A stretch of DNA of 64,000 nucleotides from Natronomonas salsuginis. GTDB lineage: Archaea; Halobacteriota; Halobacteria; Halobacteriales; Haloarculaceae. The notes under the pieces are model-generated. The model ran no database searches and was not told where the DNA came from. It was given only the letters and a program-made list of their open reading frames with translations. The stretch is from positions 1 to 64,000 of the forward strand of contig NZ_QKNX01000007.1 of NCBI RefSeq assembly GCF_005239135.1. Direction: 5' to 3'. Of this stretch, positions 45,440 through 55,889 are shown in pieces. Made by a program: the position numbers and the translations under genes. Positions within the stretch are counted from its first letter, which is position 1. Each line of letters opens with the position of its first letter.

Positions 45440-45637
45440 ATGGTTTTCAAGAAGATCACGCTCATCGGGACGAGCGACGAGAGCTTCGACGCCGCGGCCG
45501 ACGACGCGCTCGACCGCGCCGAAGACACGCTGGACAACATCTACTGGGCGGAAGTCACGGAGTTCGGCGTCGAACTCGCCGCAGTCGAGGGGAGAGAGTA
45601 CCAGGCCGAACTCGAAGTCGCGTTCGAACTCGAATAG
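45440..45637 (+). CDS. Dodecin, flavin-binding
   Basis: A 65-residue beta-alpha-beta-beta protein, [20 protein letters not shown] ... [19 protein letters not shown] ... [12 protein letters not shown], matching archaeal dodecin. Dodecin forms a 12-mer that binds riboflavin/lumichrome between Trp residues; the Trp is in IYWAEV. It buffers free flavin. A TATA-like tttagg lies about 28 nt upstream. Upstream sequence is the 5' break of the aminotransferase relic. Confidence 0.9.
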   Translation: MVFKKITLIGTSDESFDAAADDALDRAEDTLDNIYWAEVTEFGVELAAVEGREYQAELEVAFELE

Positions 45638-45751
45638 TGAAGGCGATGCCGATGGGGACGGAGAACGGGAGCGTTAGACACTGGCTTCGGGGCAGGTTCG
45701 GTTAGTATACGCACCATACATACACCCATCTCCGCCGAACGGCCGATCGAA

Positions 45752-46054
45752 ATGCAACCGATGTTACCGATGCAGTTCGGACTTCCCGGCGGTCCCGAAC
45801 TCCTGATTATCCTCTTCATCGCCGTGCTCCTGTTCGGCGCGAACAAACTGCCGAAACTGGCTCGTGCGAGCGGCGAGGCAATGGGCGAGTTCAAACGCGG
45901 ACGGCAGGAGCTCGAAGACGAGATCAAACGCGGCGCGGCGGAGTCCACCGAAAGCGGGTCTCCAGAGGCCGAGCCCACGTTGGAAGCCGAAGCCGCCGAC
46001 GCCGACCCGGTCGAAACAACGGAGCGCCCCGGCGAGACGGACGTTCCGTCGTAG
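45752..46054 (+). CDS. tatA: Twin-arginine translocase subunit TatA/TatE
   Basis: A 100-residue protein with a single N-terminal membrane helix (PELLIILFIAVLLFGANKLP), the FGxxKLP hinge, the amphipathic helix KLARASGEAMGEFKRGRQEL and an acidic C-terminal tail. TatA forms the pore for folded Tat substrates, the dominant secretion route in haloarchaea. tatC is not in the window. Confidence 0.9.
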   Translation: MQPMLPMQFGLPGGPELLIILFIAVLLFGANKLPKLARASGEAMGEFKRGRQELEDEIKRGAAESTESGSPEAEPTLEAEAADADPVETTERPGETDVPS

Positions 46055-46115
46055 CCGAACCGAACAGCGGTCCCGTCACGCGAATTTATAAAACCACCCG
46101 CTCGAGGGGTACGTA

Positions 46116-46970
46116 ATGCAGGTCGAGATCGCGGAGAGCTTCGTCACCCTCCTCGGGACGTCCCCGGTGAGACAGGCGCTGGTGGGGGGGTTCATCATCG
46201 CGCTGTTGAACCTCGTCGGTGCGATGCTCGTCCTCGTCTGGCGAAACCCGTCTCAGCGGGCGCTGAACGGCATGCTCGGGTTCGCAGCCGGCGTGATGCT
46301 CGCGGCCGCCTTTACAAGCCTCATAATCCCCGGTATCGAGGAGTACTCGGGCGGAAACCCGATTCCGACGCTGATCGGCGTCGCGCTCGGCGCGCTGTTT
46401 CTCGATCGAGCGGACGCGCTCATCCCGCACGCGCACTACCTCCTGACCGGGCGGCGACGAACGGACGCCGCGGACCCTGCCGAGACGCTCCCGGTCACGG
46501 ACGAGCGACTGGCCGGCGTCACGCTGTTCATTCTCGCGATCACGCTGCACAACATGCCGGAGGGGCTGGCCGTCGGGGTCGGGTTCGGTGCCGCCGGTGG
46601 AGATCCGGCACGGATCGGCGGCGCGTTGTCGCTGATGCTAGCGATCGGGCTGCAGAATATCCCCGAGGGGTTGGCCGTCTCCGTCGCGGCGATCAACGCC
46701 GGGCTCGACCGTCGGCTGTACGCGGTCTTCGCCGGGGTCCGCGCGGGTGTCGTCGAGATCCCCCTCGCGGTGCTCGGTGCCGTCGCGGTGACGACGGTCG
46801 AACCGCTGTTGCCGTACGCGATGGGCTTCGCCGCCGGGGCGATGCTGTTCGTGATCTCCGATGAGATCATTCCGGAGACACACAAGAGCGGCTACGAGCG
46901 CGTGGCGACGCTCGGCCTTATGATCGGCGTGATCGTCATGCTGTATCTGGACATCGCGTTGGCCGGGTGA
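46116..46970 (+). CDS. ZIP family metal transporter
   Basis: A 284-residue protein with eight predicted helices. Signature metal-site helices are ITLHNMPEGLAVGVGFG (HNxPEG) and IGLQNIPEGLAVSVAA (QNxPEG), as in GufA/ZIP importers of zinc or other divalent metals. The His-rich cytoplasmic loop is short (PHAHYLL). Substrate and direction are inferred from the family. Confidence 0.88.
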   Translation: MQVEIAESFVTLLGTSPVRQALVGGFIIALLNLVGAMLVLVWRNPSQRALNGMLGFAAGVMLAAAFTSLIIPGIEEYSGGNPIPTLIGVALGALFLDRADALIPHAHYLLTGRRRTDAADPAETLPVTDERLAGVTLFILAITLHNMPEGLAVGVGFGAAGGDPARIGGALSLMLAIGLQNIPEGLAVSVAAINAGLDRRLYAVFAGVRAGVVEIPLAVLGAVAVTTVEPLLPYAMGFAAGAMLFVISDEIIPETHKSGYERVATLGLMIGVIVMLYLDIALAG

Positions 46971-47096
46971 GTGCCATTCGTCCCACGACGGGCCGACTCC
47001 ACGATCGTAGACGGGATCTCCCGTTCGGACGGGAGAACGTTCACCCGGCGAGACGGCCGACGCGGGCTTTATTTATCCACCCACACTGATGGGAGT

Positions 47097-48299
47097 ATGA
47101 ACGAACGGCGTCTGATCGTGGCGACTTTCGGCCTTCTAGTCGCCACGATCACCGCGTACGTCGCCTATCGCTTCATCGCGGCGTTCACCGTCTCGATATT
47201 TCTGTACTACTCGACGCGGCGGTTCTACAACGAACTCGGCCGATTCCGATTACCGAAGCGGATACGCGCCATGCTGACGATTTCGGTACTCGCCGTACCG
47301 CTCGTACTGCTCCTGAGCTACACGATCGTACTGCTCGCTGTCGAGGCCAGAGCGTTCATCGAGACGTATCCGGTCGTCGACGCCGTCCCCGACGGGATCG
47401 TCTGGTTCGACGGGATCAACGAGCTCCCGGAACCGACGATTGGCGGGATCATCGACGCGTATCAGACCGGGCAGCTGGACGTGTTCATCGACTTCGCGGC
47501 CGAACACGCGGCGTTCGTGACCAGTCTCGTGACCGGGCTGCTGTTGAACCTGCTGATCATCGCCGTCGTGACGTACTATCTCCTGATCGACGGATCGAAG
47601 TTCCGATCCTGGCTGCTCCGCTTCGACGACGACGCCATCGTCCGGGAGTTCTTCGAGGCCGCCGACGAGGAACTCGAGGCGGTTCTCTTCGGGAACCTGC
47701 TAAACGTCATCGTCATCTCGATCATCGCGATCTTCGTCTTCACCGCCTACAACGCGGTCGTCCCGACCGCCGTCGAGGTTCCGTACCCGTCGCTCGCGGG
47801 CGCGTTGACCGGCATCGCGAGCCTGATCCCGGTCGTCGGGATGAAGATCGTCTATCTCCCCCTGGCGGGGATCGCATCGCTCCCGATCGCGCTCGGGGGT
47901 GATCTCGCGCTGTTCGGCTACATCGTCGGCTTTCTCGTGTTGGCGGCCGTAGTCGTCGATACGATCCCCGATCTCGTCCTCCGGCCGTATCTCAGCGGCA
48001 AGCGGACCCACGTCGGGCTGTTGATGCTTGCGTACATCTTCGGCCCGATCGTCTTCGGCTTCTACGGGCTGTTTTTCGCCCCGATGATCCTGGTGTTGGG
48101 ACTGACGTTCGCCGACACCGCACTCCCGCGGCTGCTCGGAGCCGAGCCGACACCGGAGCCGACACCGAACACCCAGACGCGACTCGACGAGTTCCGGTCG
48201 GAAAGGCGGCCCAGCGGCCGTTCGTGGCGGGCGACGCTCCGCCGCGGTGTGGATCGCAGGGCCGACGACGACGGCACACAGCCATCCCGGCAGTCGTGA
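47097..48299 (+). CDS. AI-2E family (PerM-like) transporter
   Basis: A 400-residue protein with about eight helices and the AI-2E family pattern: N-terminal helices, a soluble segment (residues about 85-130), LLNLLIIAVVTYYLLIDGSK, FGNLLNVIVISIIAIF, GIASLIPVVGMKIVYLPL and LRPYLSGKRTHVGLLMLAYI. Start is ATG 47097, with TTTATTTAT about 27 nt upstream; the 42 codons upstream are not used. Family members move Na+/H+ or signalling molecules; role here unknown. The last 60 residues are polar. Confidence 0.82.
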   Translation: MNERRLIVATFGLLVATITAYVAYRFIAAFTVSIFLYYSTRRFYNELGRFRLPKRIRAMLTISVLAVPLVLLLSYTIVLLAVEARAFIETYPVVDAVPDGIVWFDGINELPEPTIGGIIDAYQTGQLDVFIDFAAEHAAFVTSLVTGLLLNLLIIAVVTYYLLIDGSKFRSWLLRFDDDAIVREFFEAADEELEAVLFGNLLNVIVISIIAIFVFTAYNAVVPTAVEVPYPSLAGALTGIASLIPVVGMKIVYLPLAGIASLPIALGGDLALFGYIVGFLVLAAVVVDTIPDLVLRPYLSGKRTHVGLLMLAYIFGPIVFGFYGLFFAPMILVLGLTFADTALPRLLGAEPTPEPTPNTQTRLDEFRSERRPSGRSWRATLRRGVDRRADDDGTQPSRQS

Positions 48300-48654
48300 C
48301 TCGACCGGGAGTACGGAGGAGAGGTTAATATCCCTTTAACTCGCAACGAACGCTGAATGGGTTGGGGAACAAGTCCGTCCAAACCGATCCGGGTCCATTA
48401 GTGGCTGCCAGATGTGGATGAATGTCCCGTAGCCATGGTGTTTTCGTCGTGTACGAATCCGTGATGCTCACCGAAGTAGGAGTGTATTACTCCCGTAAAA
48501 TACTGCGATGAAAACATTACAATGAGCCACAGAATCGGGCCCTAACGTCCCGATGAGACCGCTTAGCTAGAATACATTCGATAATTAATAAAAAATCCAC
48601 CATTAAGATCGGAAGCCGGTTTATTACTATTATGTATACAGATGGCCATCTACC
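48300..48654. other. AT-rich upstream region of the malectin-protein gene
   Basis: 355 bp without a gene. AT content rises towards 48655, with several TATA-like elements (taattaataaaaaa near 48583-48596; tattactattatgtat near 48619-48634, about 30 nt before the ATG) and an imperfect inverted repeat ggagtgtattactcc near 48478-48492. This is a plausible regulated promoter. Confidence 0.45.
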
Positions 48655-51600
48655 ATGGCCAGCCTGGTTCAGCGGCGTTCGAATCGCATTCGCTGGAAGA
48701 CGCTCGCACTCGTATTTTCGGTCCTGATGGTAACGTCGATCGCCCTCGGCGGCGTGGCGTTCGCCGTCGGTCCGACACATGCTCAACAGGCGGCAACTGC
48801 CGAGTATCGCGTGAACGCGGGTAGCGGGACCGTCGGCGCGGTCGACGGCGGCATGGATTGGACCCCGCCCGGATCAACGAGCGGCGTAACGGTGAGTGGC
48901 GGCTCGACGTACGAGGCGTACTCCGGAACGGTCGATCTCGACTCGTCGGTGCCGTCGGGGACGCCGACGGAGATCTTCGGATCCGAGCTGTACGGCGATC
49001 AGCAGTGGACGTTTTCTGATGGGATTGACAGCAGTCAAGAGTACGAGGTCCGCCTGTACTTCGCGGAGATCTATCAGGGCGTCTCCGGCGGGAATCCCGA
49101 AGGGGGAGACGGTGCTCGGGTCTTCGACGTGTCCGTCGAGGGACAGCAGTTCCTCGACGACTACGATATCTACGCCGACGTCGGCCCCGAAACGGGCGTG
49201 ATGAAATCGACGACGGTGGCCCCGACGGATGGGACGATCGACATCGAGCTCACGACGGAGGTGGACAACGCGAAGATCTCCGCGGTCGAGATCGTTCCCT
49301 CTGAGCCCGAGCCCGACACGCTCGGTGGCTCGTCGAGCGTCGACTTCGGAACCGTCGTCGCCGGCGACAGCGGGACCGAGGCGGTGACGTTGACCAATCT
49401 CGGCGAGAGCGGCGACGCTGACATCGACGTAACGGGGGTCTCGATATCCGGTTCTGACGCGGCGGCGTTCTCCCACGACTTCACGGGAAGCACGACGCTC
49501 ACACCCGGCGAGTCGATCGACGTGCAGGTGACGTTCTCGCCGTCGGACGTCGAGTCGAAGACCGCCGCGCTCGAAGTGAGCCACAGCGGCACGAACGATC
49601 CGTTGACGATCGGGCTCTCAGGTGAGGGCGCGAGCGACGTGCCGGTCGGGTTCAGCAAATCGACGCTACAGGGGTTCAGCGCCGGTAACCCGACGGCGGT
49701 CGACTTCGGCCCTGACGGCCGCGCATACGTCTCGACACAGGGCGGCAACGTGTACGCGCTGGAGGTCGAGCGCAACGGCGAGGATAGCTATCAGGTCCTC
49801 AACGAGGAGGTGATAACCGCGATCAAGGATATCCCGAACCACGACGACCTCGGGAACTACGATGCGGGGCGGACCGCCCGGCAGATCACTGGTATTACCG
49901 CCGGCGGGACGGCCGCCGAACCGGTCGTCTACGTCTCCTCGAGCGACGCGCAGATCGACGTCGGCGACGACGACGACTCGAAGGACACCAACTCGGGAGC
50001 GGTCTCACGGCTGACGTTCGATTGGAACGGCGACGGGAGCCTCGCGAGCGTCGACCACGACGTGATGGTGCTCGGCTTACCACGCTCGGAGGAGAACCAC
50101 TCGCCCAACGGGCTGGACCTCTCCACGGACGGCGAGACGCTGTATCTCGCCGTCGGCGGCCACACCAACAAGGGCGCGCCCGGGAACAACTTCGGGCACA
50201 CGCCGGAGTACGCGCTCTCGGCGGCCGTGCTCGACATCGATCTCGCGCAGATCGAAGCCGAAAACCAGCCGAAGAGCCTCCAAGACGAGGACTCGGCGTA
50301 CCCCGACCTCGACTACTACTACTCGATCCCGACCGTCCAGGGTGGATCCCTCCCGTTCGGCGGGAACGACGGGTTGAACCAGGCGAAAATCGTCGACGGC
50401 GGCCCGGTGCAGATCTACTCGCCCGGCTACCGGAACGCGTACGACATCGTCCTCTCGCAGGACGGGCAGCTCTACGTCATCGACAACGGGCCGAACGGCG
50501 GCTGGGGTGGCCAGCCCGTCGGTGAGGGCTCGACTGGGATGTGCACCAACGAGCCCAACGAGGACGGCAGCTACGGGACCGGCGACCAGCTCCACCTTGC
50601 CACCGAGGGCTCGTACGGCGGCCACGCCGCGCCCGTCCGGGCCAACCCGGACGGCGCCGGCCTCTGGGACGCCGACGGCAACCAGTACCACGACTTCGAC
50701 GCGTCGGACACCCCGGTTCCGTTCGACATGGCGAACCCGATCGAGTGCGACTACCAGGACCCCACCGAGGACAACTCCATCGGGCCGACGTTCGGCTGGA
50801 CCGGCGGCATCACGGAGTACACCGCTTCCAACTTCGGCAGCGCGATGAGCGGCGATCTGCTCGTCGTGGAGGCCGGCAGCGGCACGATCAAGCGTGTGCA
50901 GCTGAACGCCGCGGGCGACGAGGTCACCGACGTGTCATCGCCGCTGACCCAAGGGGGTGCGCTGGGCATCACCGCCCAGGGCGACGCGGAAACGCTTCCC
51001 GGCACGATCTGGACGGCGAACCACGGCGGCAACGACATCACCGTCTTTGAGCCGAACGATTACGGTGGCGGCGACGTGGGGCAGTGTACCGGTGCGGACG
51101 ATCCGTCGCTCGACGAAGACGGCGACGGGTACAGCAACGCGGACGAGATCGCGGCCGGCACCGACCCGTGTTCGGCGGGTTCGACGCCGAATGACTTCGA
51201 CGACGACGGCGTCTCCGATATCACCGACGACGACGACGACGGGGACGGCCTGCCCGACGGCGAGGACCCGTTCGCCCGCGACGCGTCGAACGGCCTCGAC
51301 GGCGATCTGCCGATCGAACTGAACTTCGAGCCGAACGCACAGCCCGAGACGGTCCTCGGTCTCGGCTTCACCGGCGTGATGACGAACGGCGAGGACGATT
51401 ACATGGATCTCTACGACGGCGACAGCGTCATCGCCGGCGGCGCGGCGAACGTCTTGACCGTCGAGGGGGTCCCGCAGGGAGACGCCCACCAGAACACCAA
51501 CACCCAGCAGTACAGCTTCCAGATTGGCGCGAACGCGCCCGACGAACCGTTCGTCGTCAGCACCACGGTGAACGGCTTCCCCAACAGCCCCGAGGATTAC

Positions 51601-54600
51601 CAGTCCACGGGGGTCTATCTCGGTAACGGCGATCAGGACAACTACGCGAAGTTGGTCGTCTCCGCCAACGGCGGCACCGGCGGGGTGGAGTTCGCGAAGG
51701 AGGTCGGCGGAAGCTTCGAGAGCGTCGCCCAGCCGGACGATGCGAGCGTCACCGGCCAAAGCACGAACACCGATCTCTACCTGCGCGTCTACCCGAGCAA
51801 CGACACAGTCCACGCGTACTACGCGACCGACGGCGGTGAGCCGGTCGCCGTCGGCGAGACGACGATTCCCGCAGAGTGGATCGAGTCGGCCGACCAGGGG
51901 ATGGCCGCCGGCGTCGTCTCGACATCGAACGGCGCGAGCTCGAGCTTCGATGCGACGTGGACGAACCTCCACATCACGCCGCTCGAGGACGATGGCGAGA
52001 CGAACCAGCCGCCGATCGCCGACGCTGGGACCGACCAGACCGTCGAAGAGAACACCGAAGTGCAACTCGACGCGTCGGGCTCTTCGGACCCCGACGGCGA
52101 CATGCTCGGCTACACGTGGACGCAACTCGACGGCCCGGACGTCGGGCTCAGCATCAACGACGCGCAGGACCCGACGTTCACCGCGCCGGACGTCGACGGA
52201 GAGACGACGCTCACCTTCGGAGTCAGCGTCTCCGACGGCGAGCAGACCGACACGGACACGGTGACGATCACCGTCGAGGACACCGACGATGCATACGCCG
52301 AGGGTGACGCCGTCCACCGCGTGAACGCGGGCGGTCCCGAGGTCACCGCGACGGACGACGGGCCGGCCTGGAGTGCCGACACGGGCGGCTCGCCGAGCGA
52401 GTATCTCGTCTCGGGCGGCGACATTCCGGGTAGCACCTATACTGTCGAGAACGTCGACGGCTCGGTCCCGGACGGGACGCCGACGGAACTGTTCCAGACC
52501 GAGCAGTACGATCCGGCCGAGGAGCCGCCGATGCAGTGGGAGTTCCCCACGGACGACGGGGCGACCTACGAGGTCCGCCTGTACTTCCACGACGGGTGGG
52601 ACGGCACGAGCGCGGTCGGTGACCGCGTGTTCAACGTCTCGGTCGAGGATCAGCAGGTCCTTTCGAACTTCGACGTCATCGACACCTACGGCGACCAGAC
52701 CGCCGCGATGGAGGCGTTCACCGTCGAGAGTGACGGAACGATCGACGTGGAGTTCAACCACGGCGCGGCGGAGAACCCGCAGGTGAACGCCATCGAGATC
52801 GTGAAACTCGACGATGGATCCGGCAGCGAGGTGAGCGTCGAGGAGGCCGTCGCGGCCCACGACGAGGACGGCGACGACGCGACGATTGAGTTCGCCGAGA
52901 TCCAGCAGGCGATCAGCTGGTGGCAAAGTGAGTCCGAGATCCCCGGAACCGGCGGCCAAACGATCGACTTCCAGACGATCCAACAGCTCATCAGCCTCTG
53001 GCAATCGGAGGCGACGGTCGGCGACGGGGGCGGTGGCGACAACCAGCCGCCGACCGCGTCGTTCACCGCCGACCCGGCCGCGCCGAAGGTCGGCGAAAAC
53101 GTGACGCTCGACGCCTCGGGATCGAGCGACGACAGCGCGATCGCGAGCTATGAGTGGGACTTCGACGGCGACGGCACCACCGAAACAACGGGCGAAACGA
53201 CTACCACCAGCTTCGCGGCCGCCGGCGACTACGACGTCACGTTGATCGTCGCCGACGACGACGGCGAAACCGACACCGCCACCCAGACCGTCACCGTCAG
53301 CGAACCCGTGGCGGCGGAGGGATCGTCGCAGCTGCTCGTGACGCCGGACAGCGGCGTCGATTCGAGCACCTACGGCGGCGGTTCGTTCCAGCTGTCGAAC
53401 ACCGGTGACGCCGGAATCTCTTCGGTGACGATCGAACTGGATTCGGGAACCATACCCGACATCGTGTGGGACCCGGAGGGAACTGCGGGCGACCCGACCG
53501 GTAAGGGCCTCGTCGTCGACAGCGAGTCCGGAGACGGCGTCGGCGTCGTCAGCACCGCCGACGGAGACGTCTTCAGCGATCCCCACAACGGCGTCGACGG
53601 CGACGACGGCTACGACACGCTGACGATCGAGTTCACGGACTTCGACGCTGGCGAAGAACTGTCCTTCTCGGCAGACAACGATCCGACGAGCATCAAGGGT
53701 GCGACCGTCGGCTCGCAGGCGGCCGGCCCCGTCTCGGGGCTGGAACTCGCGGGCGCGACGGTGACCGTTGAGTACGACATCGGCGAGACGCAGACGAACA
53801 CGCTGTTCAGCGACGGTAGCGGCGGCGGCGCGCAATCGACGATCACGGGCGACGTGGCCAGCGCGACTGCGATCGGCGTGCAGGGCGTCCCGCTCGAATC
53901 GACGGCACTGAGCGGCGACACCGCGGCCGCGACCGTCTCGGAGGCCCAGCAGACGATTACCGTCGCCGGTCCCGCCGACGCAACGGTCGAGGTCGCGCGC
54001 GTCGAGGGGGGACTGGACCTGAACAACGTACCGGACGCTGACGGTTCCGGATCACCCGGCTACGACATCGAGGCGTACGAGGCGAACAAGGCGCTCGATG
54101 TCGAGACGACGACCGTCACGCTCGACGAAAACGGTGAGGCGACCGTCGATCTGACGCTCACCGACTCGACGTCCGATGGCGGGTTCAACTACATAACTGC
54201 CGCCGTCCAGGAAGGCGGCGACACCGGACTCGACTCGAACGTCGTCGTGTTAGAGTACGACGACAGCACCGACGACGGGACCGGCGACAGCGCCACGAGC
54301 TTCGCCGTGAACGCGGGCGGGGCGGCGTACACCGCTGCGCATGGGACGGCCTTCGAAGCCGACACGGGCTTCGACAGCGGGACGGCCTACGATACCGCGA
54401 AGCCAATCGACGGCACCGAGGACGACCCGCTCTACCAGACCGAACGCTACGGGAACTTCAGCTACGACGTGCCGCTCGAAGACGGGAGCTACGACGTGAC
54501 GCTCCACTTCGCCGAGATCTTCCAGGGGACGTCCGAAGATTCGAACCCCGGCGCCGACCAGACCGGCGAACGGCTCTTCGACGTGACGGTCGAGGGCGAA

Positions 54601-55587
54601 CCGGCCCTGTCGGGCTACGACATCTACGCGGAAGCTGGCGGGTCGCTCAGCGCGGTGCAAGAGACGATCACCGCCGACGTCACCGATGGCGAGCTGAACA
54701 TCGGGTTCTCGACAGTCGCGGACAACGCGAAACTGTCGGCGGTCGAGGTCGAGCCAGCCGACGACGGTGGTGACGAAAACCAGGCACCTGTGGTCGATTC
54801 GATCGCCGATCAGACCGTGACAGAGGGCGGTTCGGTGACGGTTCCAGTCAGTGCTTCTGCCGACGACAGCGACGCGCTGTCGCTGTCCGCGGCCGGGCCG
54901 GCCTTCGTGGGCTTTTCCGACGCGGGAGACGGCACCGGAACGCTCACCATCGAACCCGAAACCGGCGACGCCGGTACCTACACGGTCGACGTCACGGCGG
55001 ACGACGGCACCGACGCCGCGACCGAGAGCTTCCAGCTCACCGTCGAGGAAGCCGCCGACCCCGAACCACAGGTGCTCTACCGGATCAACGCGGGCGAAAG
55101 CGCTGACGTAAGCTCGATCGACGACGGACCCGACTGGACCGGCGTCGCGGACGATTCCTCGCCGTACCTCGTTTCGGTCCCCGAAACTGATAGCGGGAAC
55201 TACGCCGGGGGTGACGACGTCACTCCGACCGGATCTATTCCCGATAGCACGCCGGGAGCAGTGTTCGACGCTGAGCGATATGGGGAGATGGAGTGGGAGT
55301 TCTCGACCGACGTCGACGCAGAGGTCGAAATTCGACTCTACCTCAGCAATCAGTACCCCGGAACCAGCGAGCCCGAAGATCGACAGTTCAACGTCTCGGT
55401 CGAGGGGCAACAGGTCCTGACTGAGTACGATCCGGTCGCCGATGTCGGCCACGCTAACGGGGCGATGAAGAGCGTCACCATCACGAGCGACGGGACCGTC
55501 GACGTCGACTTCGAGCAGGGGCCGATGGAGAATCCGCAGGTCAACGCGATCGAGATCGTCGCGACCGGCGCGGGAGGATCGATCTGA
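48655..55587 (+). CDS. Giant exported multi-malectin, sugar-dehydrogenase-like, PKD and dockerin-like protein
   Basis: A 2310-residue exported protein. Order, by approximate residue: signal 1-45; malectin-like 49-218; choice-of-anchor D/ASH-like 221-326; six-bladed propeller resembling glucose/sorbosone dehydrogenases 329-802 (ENHSPNGLDLS, VYALEV); Asp-rich TSP3-like calcium loops 816-879; concanavalin-like 883-1113; PKD/REJ-like 1117-1212; malectin-like 1216-1385; dockerin-like 1392-1457 (FAEIQQAISWW, FQTIQQLISLW); PKD 1463-1552; beta-rich 1556-1879; malectin-like 1882-2039; cadherin/Ig-like 2043-2137; malectin-like 2140-2310. There is no C-terminal anchor. It probably binds or oxidises sugars outside the cell, docking by the dockerin-like part; function is inference. 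Confidence 0.85.
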   Translation: MASLVQRRSNRIRWKTLALVFSVLMVTSIALGGVAFAVGPTHAQQAATAEYRVNAGSGTVGAVDGGMDWTPPGSTSGVTVSGGSTYEAYSGTVDLDSSVPSGTPTEIFGSELYGDQQWTFSDGIDSSQEYEVRLYFAEIYQGVSGGNPEGGDGARVFDVSVEGQQFLDDYDIYADVGPETGVMKSTTVAPTDGTIDIELTTEVDNAKISAVEIVPSEPEPDTLGGSSSVDFGTVVAGDSGTEAVTLTNLGESGDADIDVTGVSISGSDAAAFSHDFTGSTTLTPGESIDVQVTFSPSDVESKTAALEVSHSGTNDPLTIGLSGEGASDVPVGFSKSTLQGFSAGNPTAVDFGPDGRAYVSTQGGNVYALEVERNGEDSYQVLNEEVITAIKDIPNHDDLGNYDAGRTARQITGITAGGTAAEPVVYVSSSDAQIDVGDDDDSKDTNSGAVSRLTFDWNGDGSLASVDHDVMVLGLPRSEENHSPNGLDLSTDGETLYLAVGGHTNKGAPGNNFGHTPEYALSAAVLDIDLAQIEAENQPKSLQDEDSAYPDLDYYYSIPTVQGGSLPFGGNDGLNQAKIVDGGPVQIYSPGYRNAYDIVLSQDGQLYVIDNGPNGGWGGQPVGEGSTGMCTNEPNEDGSYGTGDQLHLATEGSYGGHAAPVRANPDGAGLWDADGNQYHDFDASDTPVPFDMANPIECDYQDPTEDNSIGPTFGWTGGITEYTASNFGSAMSGDLLVVEAGSGTIKRVQLNAAGDEVTDVSSPLTQGGALGITAQGDAETLPGTIWTANHGGNDITVFEPNDYGGGDVGQCTGADDPSLDEDGDGYSNADEIAAGTDPCSAGSTPNDFDDDGVSDITDDDDDGDGLPDGEDPFARDASNGLDGDLPIELNFEPNAQPETVLGLGFTGVMTNGEDDYMDLYDGDSVIAGGAANVLTVEGVPQGDAHQNTNTQQYSFQIGANAPDEPFVVSTTVNGFPNSPEDYQSTGVYLGNGDQDNYAKLVVSANGGTGGVEFAKEVGGSFESVAQPDDASVTGQSTNTDLYLRVYPSNDTVHAYYATDGGEPVAVGETTIPAEWIESADQGMAAGVVSTSNGASSSFDATWTNLHITPLEDDGETNQPPIADAGTDQTVEENTEVQLDASGSSDPDGDMLGYTWTQLDGPDVGLSINDAQDPTFTAPDVDGETTLTFGVSVSDGEQTDTDTVTITVEDTDDAYAEGDAVHRVNAGGPEVTATDDGPAWSADTGGSPSEYLVSGGDIPGSTYTVENVDGSVPDGTPTELFQTEQYDPAEEPPMQWEFPTDDGATYEVRLYFHDGWDGTSAVGDRVFNVSVEDQQVLSNFDVIDTYGDQTAAMEAFTVESDGTIDVEFNHGAAENPQVNAIEIVKLDDGSGSEVSVEEAVAAHDEDGDDATIEFAEIQQAISWWQSESEIPGTGGQTIDFQTIQQLISLWQSEATVGDGGGGDNQPPTASFTADPAAPKVGENVTLDASGSSDDSAIASYEWDFDGDGTTETTGETTTTSFAAAGDYDVTLIVADDDGETDTATQTVTVSEPVAAEGSSQLLVTPDSGVDSSTYGGGSFQLSNTGDAGISSVTIELDSGTIPDIVWDPEGTAGDPTGKGLVVDSESGDGVGVVSTADGDVFSDPHNGVDGDDGYDTLTIEFTDFDAGEELSFSADNDPTSIKGATVGSQAAGPVSGLELAGATVTVEYDIGETQTNTLFSDGSGGGAQSTITGDVASATAIGVQGVPLESTALSGDTAAATVSEAQQTITVAGPADATVEVARVEGGLDLNNVPDADGSGSPGYDIEAYEANKALDVETTTVTLDENGEATVDLTLTDSTSDGGFNYITAAVQEGGDTGLDSNVVVLEYDDSTDDGTGDSATSFAVNAGGAAYTAAHGTAFEADTGFDSGTAYDTAKPIDGTEDDPLYQTERYGNFSYDVPLEDGSYDVTLHFAEIFQGTSEDSNPGADQTGERLFDVTVEGEPALSGYDIYAEAGGSLSAVQETITADVTDGELNIGFSTVADNAKLSAVEVEPADDGGDENQAPVVDSIADQTVTEGGSVTVPVSASADDSDALSLSAAGPAFVGFSDAGDGTGTLTIEPETGDAGTYTVDVTADDGTDAATESFQLTVEEAADPEPQVLYRINAGESADVSSIDDGPDWTGVADDSSPYLVSVPETDSGNYAGGDDVTPTGSIPDSTPGAVFDAERYGEMEWEFSTDVDAEVEIRLYLSNQYPGTSEPEDRQFNVSVEGQQVLTEYDPVADVGHANGAMKSVTITSDGTVDVDFEQGPMENPQVNAIEIVATGAGGSI

Positions 55588-55889
55588 TCGTCGATGATAC
55601 GAGCCGACCGAATCGGTAGTGAATCCGCGCGGACGTTCGAGGTACACGGCCATCGCGGCGCACCTACCGTCACCGAGTGGCCTCCCAATGACGGTCACGA
55701 CGGATCTCCGACGGCGGACGACACCGTTGTCCCGTCGCCTCTCGTGAGAGGTGGCTCTCTCGCGCCGGATATCGGGATTCGCCGGCGACCCGAGGAGTAT
55801 CCTCAAACGCGCCGGCGACCCGCCCGGCGATTTTCAGTCAGAACGGCAGCACCGCGTGGACAACAGAGCGACGCTAGCGGACACGAACT
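55588..55889. other. Spacer between the two large exported-protein genes
   Basis: 302 bp with no gene I can support. A 12-bp direct repeat, cgccggcgaccc, occurs near 55780 and 55810. No clear TATA element is seen, so the downstream gene may be read from the upstream promoter. Confidence 0.35.

Noticed and set aside
50935..53835. 966-codon open frame on the minus strand
   Set aside because: Antisense to the well-supported malectin/PKD gene; no domain is seen in its translation.
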